Of a stretch of DNA of 64,000 bases, positions 20,801 through 26,473 are shown in pieces. Under the pieces are notes generated by a model that saw only the letters and a list, made by a program, of their open reading frames with translations, had not been told where the DNA came from and did not search any database. Where the stretch lies: contig NZ_CP063845.1 of assembly GCF_021018745.1 (NCBI RefSeq), positions 1,612,001 to 1,676,000 on the forward strand. Direction: 5' to 3'. Each line of letters begins with the position of its first letter. Position 1 is the first letter of the stretch. Source of the stretch: Gloeobacter morelensis MG652769 (lineage in GTDB: Bacteria; Cyanobacteriota; Cyanobacteriia; Gloeobacterales; Gloeobacteraceae). A program made the position numbers and the translations under genes.

Positions 20801-22823
20801 CGAGGTGAGCAGGGTCGCCAGTTTTCAGTGCTTTGATGACCGACCAGCCGAGATGAGGCTGCATGGCCTGGTCGCAGCGTTCGAGGGCGGTGCGGAAGGC
20901 GGGGTGGTGCAGAAGACCGCGTCCCATGCCGGACCACTGGCTACCCTGGCCTGCGAAGACGAAGACGACTGGTGGTGGTCCTGAAGCCGGGCGGCGTCCT
21001 GAGTGCAGACCCGGGATCGCTTCGCCACGGGCAGAGTGTTCGAGCAGGGCGAGCAGTTCCCCGCGCGTCCGCACCACCGCTCCCAATCGATATCGGCCAC
21101 CGCTGCAGGCGCGTGACGCACTGCCGCACAGGGCATTTAGTGACTGGCTCGGCTCGGTGGCCAGGGCCTGGAAGCATTGAACCAGGGTGTTCAGGGCGTC
21201 CGGGCTATCGGCTGCGAGGGGCAATAGTTGGGCGCGGTCCTGGCGCAGTTCTTGCAGGACGACATGGCAGTTGGTGCCGCCAAAGCCGAAGGCGCTCACA
21301 CCGGCCAGGGCCGTTTCGTCCGCTGCGGGCCAGTCCGTGAGTGAGCGCTGCACCGCCAGACCCAGGGCATTGAAGCGGATATGCGGGTTGGGCTGCTCGA
21401 AGTGGAGGCTGGGCGGCAACAGCCGGTGCTTGATTGACAGGGCGACTTTGATCAGACCGGCGATGCCGGCGGCACTCTCCAGGTGGCCGATGTTGGTCTT
21501 GACCGAACCGATTAGCAATGGCCGGTCGGCCGGACGCTCTGTACCGAGTACGGCGCCCAGGGCACCCGCCTCGATCGGGTCGCCCAGGAGCGTGCCGGTG
21601 CCGTGGGCTTCGACGTAATGGACCGCCTCGGCCGGGACGCCGGCGCGGGCGTAGGCTTCTTGCAGCACGGCTTCTTGGGCCTGCGGATTCGGGGCGCTCA
21701 GTCCGTTGCTGAAGCCGTCGTTGTTGACCGCACTGCCGCGAATCAAGCAGTAGATCGGGTCGCCCGCAGCCAGGGCCGCCGACAGCGGCTTGAGTACGAC
21801 CGCCCCCACCCCTTCGCCGCGCACGTAGCCATTGGCACGGGCGTCGAAAGCCTTCGAGCGGCCGTCCGGGGCCATCGCTCCGAATTTCGACATCGCCACG
21901 GTGCTCGCCGGAGCGATCATCAAGTTGACGCCCCCGGCAATGGCCAGGGTCGATTCACCGTCGCGCAGACTCTGGCAGGCCAGGTGGATGGCGACGAGCG
22001 AGGACGAGCAGGCCGTGTTGACGACCAGGCTCGGCCCCTGCAGACCGAAAGTGTAGGAGACGCGGGCGGCAATAATGCTCGAATCCTGGCCGATGGCCGT
22101 GTGCTGGGCGATGTGCCGCGTGCCGCCACCGCCCAGGCGCGCGTAATCGTGCCACATTGCCCCCCAAAATACGCCGGTCTTGCTGCCGCGCAGTTGCTCC
22201 ACCGGCAGGCCGGCGTCTGCCAGGGCCGCCCAGCTCAGCTCCAGGCTCAAGCGCTGCTGCGGGTCCATCTGGATTGCCTCGCGCCCGGAGATCCCGAAGA
22301 ACTGCGGATCGAAGCGGTCCACCTGATCGAGGAATCCGCCCCAGCGCGTGCTCATCTTGCCTGGGGCGGCCGGGTCGTCACTGAAAAAGGCGCCGATCTC
22401 CCAACGCTCGGTGGGCACTTCGCGGATCGCGTCTTTGCCCTCGCAGAGCAACCGCCAGAAGGCGTCCGCGTTCGGGGCTCCCGGAAATCGGCAGGCCAGG
22501 CCGACGATGGCGATCGGCTCATGCTCGGGGCGCTCCACCGGGACGGGGCGCGGGGTGGACGGTGCCTGAGCGCCTGCCAGGTGCGCCGCCACCGCTGCGA
22601 CGGTCGGGTAGTCCCACACCAGTGTGGGAGAGAGCGGGCGGGCAAGGGCAGTGCTCAACTCCCCGGTCAGCTCCATTGCCCGCACAGAATCGAGCCCGTA
22701 GTGGTTGAAACGTTCGTGGCGGTTGAGGCCACCGGCGTCGAGGCCGAGCTTGACGGCCAGGCGACCGAGCAGCCAGGACTGGATCGCTTCGACGGTCGGG
22801 CTCTGGATGGCAGGTGTGTTCAT
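14814..22823 (-). CDS. PKS-B: fully reducing type I PKS, ACP-KS-AT-AT-DH-ER-KR-ACP
   Basis: 2,669 residues. Domains in order: N-terminal ACP (GLDSVRAMEL, about 45); KS (about 100-530; NTACSSS, EAHGTGT, KTNIGH); AT1 (about 605-930) and AT2 (about 1036-1360), both with GHSMGE and VASH; DH (about 1405-1680; His in YLADHRV, Asp in HPALLDAC); a structural region; ER (about 1950-2250; LNFMDVM and HAATGGVGLAAVQLA); KR (about 2275-2465; [10 protein letters not shown], the [19 protein letters not shown] Ser/Tyr/Asn site); C-terminal ACP (LGVDSLMALEL, about 2580). All catalytic residues look present, so the module should fully reduce its beta-carbon. The VASH motif resembles methylmalonyl-type ATs rather than the malonyl HAFH type. 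The N-terminal ACP suits a loading ACP for the methyltransferase encoded just upstream, with which it overlaps by ATGA. Confidence 0.95.
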   Translation of the reverse strand: MNTPAIQSPTVEAIQSWLLGRLAVKLGLDAGGLNRHERFNHYGLDSVRAMELTGELSTALARPLSPTLVWDYPTVAAVAAHLAGAQAPSTPRPVPVERPEHEPIAIVGLACRFPGAPNADAFWRLLCEGKDAIREVPTERWEIGAFFSDDPAAPGKMSTRWGGFLDQVDRFDPQFFGISGREAIQMDPQQRLSLELSWAALADAGLPVEQLRGSKTGVFWGAMWHDYARLGGGGTRHIAQHTAIGQDSSIIAARVSYTFGLQGPSLVVNTACSSSLVAIHLACQSLRDGESTLAIAGGVNLMIAPASTVAMSKFGAMAPDGRSKAFDARANGYVRGEGVGAVVLKPLSAALAAGDPIYCLIRGSAVNNDGFSNGLSAPNPQAQEAVLQEAYARAGVPAEAVHYVEAHGTGTLLGDPIEAGALGAVLGTERPADRPLLIGSVKTNIGHLESAAGIAGLIKVALSIKHRLLPPSLHFEQPNPHIRFNALGLAVQRSLTDWPAADETALAGVSAFGFGGTNCHVVLQELRQDRAQLLPLAADSPDALNTLVQCFQALATEPSQSLNALCGSASRACSGGRYRLGAVVRTRGELLALLEHSARGEAIPGLHSGRRPASGPPPVVFVFAGQGSQWSGMGRGLLHHPAFRTALERCDQAMQPHLGWSVIKALKTGDPAHLECVEVAQPLLFALAVSLAALWRSWGVEPGAVVGHSMGEVAAAHVAGALSLQDAALLICRRSQLLAAATGGAMAVVELNWEEARCLLAGREDRLWLAASNSPRSSVLSGEPDAVEAVLSELRERSIFCQRVKVGVASHCPLVDGPAAQLFAELSSIQPQTPTVPLYSSVTGTAEPERLLDAAYWSANLREPVRFWPVLEQLRSEGHTVFLELSAHPVLLPAVAEGLGTAVTLISSLRRGVDEQAAMLGSLASLYVLGLPVRWDTLHPDGGPTPLALGTPVVERPEESPALLFPLSAHTPQALQELARTSAGLIAERKLSLADLCYTASLRRSEHEHRLGAVVRTRGELLALLEHSARGEAIPGLHSGRRPASGPPPVVFVFAGQGSQWSGMGRGLLHHPAFRTALERCDQAMQPHLGWSVIKALKTGDPAHLECVEVAQPLLFALAVSLAALWRSWGVEPGAVVGHSMGEVAAAHVAGALSLQDAALLICRRSQLLAAATGGAMAVVELNWEEARCLLAGREDRLWLAASNSPRSSVLSGEPDAVEAVLSELRERSIFCQRVKVGVASHCPLVDGPAAQLFAELSSIQPQTPTVPLYSSVTGTAEPERLLDAAYWSANLREPVRFWPVLEQLRSEGHTVFLELSAHPVLLPAVAEGLGTAVTLISSLRRGVDEQAAMLGSLASLYVLGLPVRWDTLHPDGGHCLPFPDYPWQRESFWLETAPDTADARLRPPEVGHPLLGEPLELAAPAGARLWSFELGIDKLPYLADHRVLQRVVLPGAAYVEMALAAAADLFGCTPAAENIEILEPLFLDETGKAASLQLLVTPDSGSATFQISSRPFATGTAEAAPWKLHARGTLLRSDPTTQAVAIPGIQERCIQGTTGLEHYRAMQERGLDYGPAFQRVEQLWRGETEVFARLQQTGLVTPAYHLHPALLDACFQLAVAALPVGGPCVPIGLGRVRCYGPAQAGCWGHIRLRPNHPGAATAEWLADVRLLDTQGRPLVEIDALRLRALEAGGATTGSIEDWLYEIDWQEQPRLPSQAAAAGDWLILADRGGVGAKLAQFLEAKGESCTLVFALPAGEPDQPRIDPASPEAFRQLLSTAVRTPRGIIHLWSLDAAPSAETTITSLAAAQQLGCVGVVHLVQAIAGADWPEPPRLWLVSRGTQAVGTTPPAIAFAQAPLWGLGSVLCLEHPELHPTRIDLDPSVAATDSLCAEIWHADKENTIALRGEQRYVARLVTGCAVGAAAPRPRSPEPAASSRAYRLEVGTPGSLDSLGVRPCTRRSPGPGEVEIAVRAGGLNFMDVMKAMGIYPGQAEGDFTLGTECAGTITACAEDVTGLKVGDAVVAIAPASLGSFVYTAAALVAPMPAQLSFAQAAAIPAVYLTAYYSLHHLGRLAAGERVLIHAATGGVGLAAVQLAQRVGAEVYATAGSPEKRSLLQTLGVRHVMDSRSLSFAQEVMHRSGGHGVDLVLNSLAGEFITHSLDVLAPYGRFLEIGKRDIYEDRALGLKPFRKNLSYFAVDLACMFVERPQLVGTLLREVMALFAEGTLQPPPVREYPLTEAADAFRFMAQAKHVGKLVLSIPERPPAFAAAAAAGPTVRPDSTYWIAGGLGGLGLRVAGWLIERGARHLVLLGRRPPDATAQAALARWQRSGVRVTAERVDIADSAQVQALLARHDAPPLRGIVHAAGLLDDSLLLQLDREQLEAVLAPKVAGAWNLHALTLDQPLDFFVLFSSAAALLGSPGQGNYAAANAFLDALAWHRRGQGLPATSLNWGPWATVGLAAARSDRGERLGLRGLGSFSPDQGLAAFGRLFAQAPAQAGVMDFNVRQWCQYYPRMSHSPLLARLLDCGSLQPQAALLPQQLQTAAPAERRILLEAHLRTEIAQILGLVPARIESLTPLNSLGVDSLMALELRNRLETSLELTLSATLLWSYPTITALVLHLGVKLGLPLEETAPPPGATGEDLELADLLAAIAAFSAETPLETCLEPTKLS
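18703..19792 (-). repeat. AT duplication, copy encoding AT2
   Basis: This 1,090-bp segment of PKS-B recurs at 19996-21085 in direct orientation (offset 1,293 bp). The translations agree residue for residue in the coding frame and in shadow frames, so the DNA appears identical. Identity begins after 18702 (G here, A in the other copy) and ends after 19792. Confidence 0.9.
19996..21085 (-). repeat. AT duplication, copy encoding AT1
   Basis: Partner of 18703-19792. The 203-bp spacer between the copies (19793-19995) encodes a second, different KS-AT adaptor linker (FPLSAHTPQALQELA ... LADLCYTASLRRSEHEH), as if AT2 once followed its own KS. Confidence 0.9.
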
Positions 22824-24565
22824 AGCCGGGTGCCGGTTGTGGGTTTCGGGGTCAACAGGTTGATGCTGATGGCCGCCAGGGCCGCGGACGGGTACTGGAT
22901 CGCATAGAGCGGCTCGCTCTCGAGGCCCGCCGCACGGGCGGCGTCCAGGAATTCGCTCAGTTCGATCGGGTACTGGTCGGAGTAGCCGTGGGTGGCGTCG
23001 TAAGGTGTCGCCAGGGTGCGGCCGAGCTGGCGGGCGGCCTGCTCAGCATCGACAGTGTGCAAATCGAGCACAAGAAGGCCGAAGCGCCCCAGATGCGCAG
23101 CCCAGCGGCGGAAGTGCTCGGTCAGATTCAAGAAGAGTTCGTGGCCCTCGATCATCCGGCCCTGGTGGGCAAAGGCGCCGGTGGAGCGGCTTGGACGCCC
23201 TGGTGCCCCGGTCTGGGCGGGCGGCCGGTAGGGGCGGTTGTGGTCGAGAAACGACCGCACGCTCAGCACCTCGTTCAGGTGGATGCCGTGTTCTTGCTGG
23301 AGGCGACGGGCGAAGTCATCGGGGTCGTTGATGTCGCCGAAGATGGCGATGTGGGGAATGCCCGCGCCCGTCAGCCTCGTCCGGGCGGTGACGAGCGCCG
23401 CCTCGTTGTAGTCGGCACAGACGACGATGAGCGGGTCTTCCGAGAGCGTTCGACCGCGCGCTGTGCGGGTCTTGATCACCCGGTAGATGTGCTCGACGAG
23501 CGCGCCGTCGCCGCAGCCCATATCCGCGATGCCAAGCGGCCGGTCGGACCGCTCGAAGATATCGACGATGATGTCGTCTACTTTTTTAAAGTAGGTGTGG
23601 TGGGCTCGGCCGCTACCCCAGACGTTCATCTCGCGGTGGACGTGGGTCTCGTCGCCGCCGGCGGTCCGGACGATCAGGACAGTCGGGTCCCCGAAGATCA
23701 GTTCGGGGACGAGCAAAAAAGTCGGCAGGTAAGAAACGGTTACCCCGTAGGCGTAGGCCCGCGAGGCAGCGAAGCGCCCCGACGGGGTCAGCCGCACCTG
23801 CTCACCCGCCCGCACGGCCCAGCCCTGGTTTACCAGCAGCACGAAAGCCTCCTGCAGGTGATCGCCTGCCTGTGGGCAGCGCAGATCGGGGCTATCGAAG
23901 ACGCCGTGCATGGCAAGAGCCACCATCGTCGGTCCGACCAGCATCCCGTCTAGGTGGTGATGCACCTGTTCACGAATAAGCCGGTGCGCCCCATCTAGAT
24001 CCCAGCCGCGAGCGGACCGCTCGATCAGCCGCCGAAAGGCTGCGGACTCGGGGAGGTTGGAGAAGAGGTACTCGTCCATGCGGATGGCCAGCGGCACGAA
24101 AGCGCTCAATTCGCGGTAGACAGGTGCCAGCTTCAGAGCGCCGCGGCCCTTGGCGGTGAGGGTGTAGCCGATGCCGTTGGCTCCCACAGCACGGGTCAGC
24201 CAGCCCTGGCAGGCAAGCAGCCGCAGGGCGACGTTCAAATAGCCGACATTTCCCCCGAAGCGATCGACCAGCGAGTGCAAAGAAGCCGACTCGACCCGAG
24301 CGAACCAGGCCAGGATCCCTTTTTCTTCGAGCGCCATGATCGTCGTTGCAAGGGCAATGCCGTCGAGGTGCAAAAAGATCTTGCGGCGGATCTCGGCCTG
24401 CCCGTTTTTGTCGATAAACCGCTCCTCCACCCGCGCCGACGGCAGCAGGGGTCTGGAGGTTCCGGCTTTGGGGATTGCAATCGCACAACTGCGGCGCAAC
24501 GTCGATTGTTCTGCAGCGCTGCGGCTGCCGCTCATCAGTGGAATCGTTTCTGAATTGTCTGCCAT
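22820..24565 (-). CDS. class I SAM-dependent methyltransferase, candidate starter-unit enzyme
   Basis: 581 residues, larger than a typical small-molecule methyltransferase. The C-terminal half is a Rossmann methyltransferase: motif I is GIADMGCGDG (about residue 345), followed by VVCADYNE and LDLHTVDAE. The N-terminal half shows an internal repeat, HLDGIALATTIMAL (about 67) and HLDGMLVGPTMVAL (about 206), each within a winged-helix-like region (WLTRAVGANGIGYTLT; WAVRAGEQVRLTPSG). The stop overlaps the start of PKS-B (ATGA), whose first domain is a free-standing ACP. This size, a helical lid-like N-terminus and an adjacent loading ACP resemble the AprA-type methyltransferases of cyanobacterial PKS loading modules, which methylate malonyl-ACP to make branched starters. 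I infer that analogy from layout and motif feel, not alignment. An O- or C-methyltransferase acting later is the alternative. Confidence 0.7.
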   Translation of the reverse strand: MADNSETIPLMSGSRSAAEQSTLRRSCAIAIPKAGTSRPLLPSARVEERFIDKNGQAEIRRKIFLHLDGIALATTIMALEEKGILAWFARVESASLHSLVDRFGGNVGYLNVALRLLACQGWLTRAVGANGIGYTLTAKGRGALKLAPVYRELSAFVPLAIRMDEYLFSNLPESAAFRRLIERSARGWDLDGAHRLIREQVHHHLDGMLVGPTMVALAMHGVFDSPDLRCPQAGDHLQEAFVLLVNQGWAVRAGEQVRLTPSGRFAASRAYAYGVTVSYLPTFLLVPELIFGDPTVLIVRTAGGDETHVHREMNVWGSGRAHHTYFKKVDDIIVDIFERSDRPLGIADMGCGDGALVEHIYRVIKTRTARGRTLSEDPLIVVCADYNEAALVTARTRLTGAGIPHIAIFGDINDPDDFARRLQQEHGIHLNEVLSVRSFLDHNRPYRPPAQTGAPGRPSRSTGAFAHQGRMIEGHELFLNLTEHFRRWAAHLGRFGLLVLDLHTVDAEQAARQLGRTLATPYDATHGYSDQYPIELSEFLDAARAAGLESEPLYAIQYPSAALAAISINLLTPKPTTGTRL

Positions 24566-24765
24566 TGGAACTACCCGAATAGATTGACTTGCTCTGGAAC
24601 GCTAAACCGGGTTTCCCGGCTGTTATAGGACAATAAAGCAGTTAAAAATGGGCGGCATATAATCTCTAAGTGCCGCTGAGTAAATATGAATTTTCTGGAA
24701 GTTAGCAAACCCAAGTGAGCCGAATATGTGACCGGGACGGGTTGCTGCGCTGTCGAGGTGGAAGC
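24566..24765 (-). promoter_or_regulatory. 200-bp gap with small hairpin; possible internal promoter
   Basis: This is the largest gap within the minus-strand run between 24.5 kb and 57 kb and is AT-richer than its flanks, so a promoter for the methyltransferase-PKS-B-PKS-C genes is plausible. On the minus strand, TATAAC (complement of 24622-24627) sits just upstream of a compact hairpin (24605-24621; CCGGG-AAA-CCCGG core plus a G-U and an A-U pair). No good -35 is visible, and the element may instead act as a terminator or RNA structure. Confidence 0.3.
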
Positions 24766-26421
24766 TTATCGATTCGGTGGGTTGGGGGATGGAAGGCTAT
24801 TGAATTTTCGTTTGAGGCCAAATAAGAACCGTGCGGTGTTCGACCGCTTCACCAGCAGGTCGTACAGGCAGAGCGCACCGAGCACTGCCACCGCCGCAAT
24901 CACCAGGAATTTTTCGAGCGCACCGGTATCCCAGCGCAGGATGTAAAAACCGGCGACGACCAGAATCGTCTGGTGCAGAATGTACACCGGGTAGGCGGCC
25001 TCACCGGTGTAGCGCAAGAAAGGATTGCTGAAATTGAGATACCGGTTGGCAAAGCCAAGGACGGCCACCACGCAGCACCAGGAATTGAAACCGCGAAACG
25101 CGTCGTAGGCAATGCGCCCCGGAGAGTAAACATAGCTCGGCGTGTTCCCGCTGAGCCAGAGCGCGAAGAGCCAGCAGAGGCCCGCTCCCCCGAGGGCCGC
25201 TGCCACCCCCCGGTAACGCCCGACGGCCTCCGTCAGGCGGGCGTCCGAGGCAAGAAAGTAGCCGTAGACGAAATAGAGTAGGTATAGACAGAAATTGGCC
25301 CAATCGTTCACGAGGTTCTGATTGCCGTTCGGCCAGCCCGCCCGCAGCGACCCTTCGATCAACGCGAGCGGCAGGGCGGGCAAGAAAATAGCACCCGGCC
25401 TGACCAGGATGGCGCTCAATCTCTCCCACCCTCCGGTAGTCTTGCTTCGGGCGGCGATGAACAGCGGTAGGGCGATCAACGAGTAGACGAACAAGTAAAC
25501 GACGAACCATAGATGCGCCCACTGGAAATGTTCACCTCCTAAAAATCGCCAGTAGAAATGCCAGTAGTCGTCCTGGTAGCCTGGTCCTTTGAGCAGCCCG
25601 AAATACACCAGGGGCGGCACGACCACCAGACAACCGAAGGCGAACGGAACCAGCAGCCGCTGGAAGCGTTCGCCCACGTACTGGGCGGCGGTGCGGGAGC
25701 CGAGAGCGTACCAGGTGCCCGCGCCCGAAATTAAGAAAAAGAGCATCATGAACCACTGATCCAGGAAGAGCACCAGGCCCGTGGCCGCCGGTTGCGGGCG
25801 GGGCATGCCGACGAGCACGAAGCGGTCGGCACTGGTCTCGATGCGCTCCAGTAGTTGCCCCGCCTGAACGCGGCTGCCGATGCTCGCCCAATCGACCAGC
25901 ACCAGGGCCGGGCGACCGGGCGAGCGGAGGTAGGCATCGAGGCTCTCGCTTTCTACCTGCGCTCTGATTTGCAGCGGGCGGGCCAGATGCGGGGGGGCGA
26001 CTATCCGCAAAGGCAATCGCGCCTCCGTAGCCAGTTGCCCTAGCCCCCAGAAGGCTTCGTACACTGCATCGAAGTAGGAGAAACCGCTGCCCAGTTCTGC
26101 GCGCCGGACGATCAGGCGGTCACGGCTGGCGATCGGCGCGAGGGTGTCGCGCAGGTCGGGCGAGTAACCGGCCCGGAGGGCCAGGGCCTCGAAGCGCCTG
26201 GGGGCGAGCAGGGGCGGCAGGCTCTGTTGGCCTTCGGCGTAGAGTCGGTCGAAGCGTCGAGTGTAGGCGTAGAGCGGGTCGTCTTTGATGTAGTAGCTGG
26301 AGGCACTGAAGACGATCGCGGCGTGAAAGCAGATCACGAGCGCGGTCGTCAGTACCCGCAACCAATCAAAGTCGTAGCGCCGCGCCGTCTGGAATCTGGC
26401 CGGCTCGCCTGGTGGTCGCAT
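24766..26421 (-). CDS. acyltransferase 3 family integral membrane protein
   Basis: 551 residues from the ATG at 26421, chosen because GGAGGTG lies 6-7 bases upstream; the frame stays open further upstream but without support. The family signature is the N-terminal RRYDFDWLRVLTTALVICFHAAIVF, with the conserved Arg and His, followed by about ten membrane helices (for example FFLISGAGTWYALGSRTAAQYVGERFQRLLVPF, LWFVVYLFVYSLIALPLF, AAYPVYILHQTILVVAGFYIL). These enzymes transfer acyl groups to sugars, lipids or peptides at the inner membrane. Unusual here is an insertion of about 140 residues between helices 1 and 2 (YIKDDPLYAYTRRFDRLYAEGQ to LDQWFMML) that should face outside the cytoplasm. It lies 52 bp after the permease and before the methyltransferase, so tailoring acylation or product modification during export is a reasonable guess. 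Confidence 0.8.
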   Translation of the reverse strand: MRPPGEPARFQTARRYDFDWLRVLTTALVICFHAAIVFSASSYYIKDDPLYAYTRRFDRLYAEGQQSLPPLLAPRRFEALALRAGYSPDLRDTLAPIASRDRLIVRRAELGSGFSYFDAVYEAFWGLGQLATEARLPLRIVAPPHLARPLQIRAQVESESLDAYLRSPGRPALVLVDWASIGSRVQAGQLLERIETSADRFVLVGMPRPQPAATGLVLFLDQWFMMLFFLISGAGTWYALGSRTAAQYVGERFQRLLVPFAFGCLVVVPPLVYFGLLKGPGYQDDYWHFYWRFLGGEHFQWAHLWFVVYLFVYSLIALPLFIAARSKTTGGWERLSAILVRPGAIFLPALPLALIEGSLRAGWPNGNQNLVNDWANFCLYLLYFVYGYFLASDARLTEAVGRYRGVAAALGGAGLCWLFALWLSGNTPSYVYSPGRIAYDAFRGFNSWCCVVAVLGFANRYLNFSNPFLRYTGEAAYPVYILHQTILVVAGFYILRWDTGALEKFLVIAAVAVLGALCLYDLLVKRSNTARFLFGLKRKFNSLPSPNPPNR

Positions 26422-26473
26422 CAATAAGCACCTCCGATAAGCCGGACCGGTCGAAAAGACCGGCAGCCGGGGT

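Noticed and set aside
21603-22907. 434-residue plus-strand open frame
   Set aside because: Antisense to the KS and N-terminal ACP of PKS-B; a GC-rich shadow.
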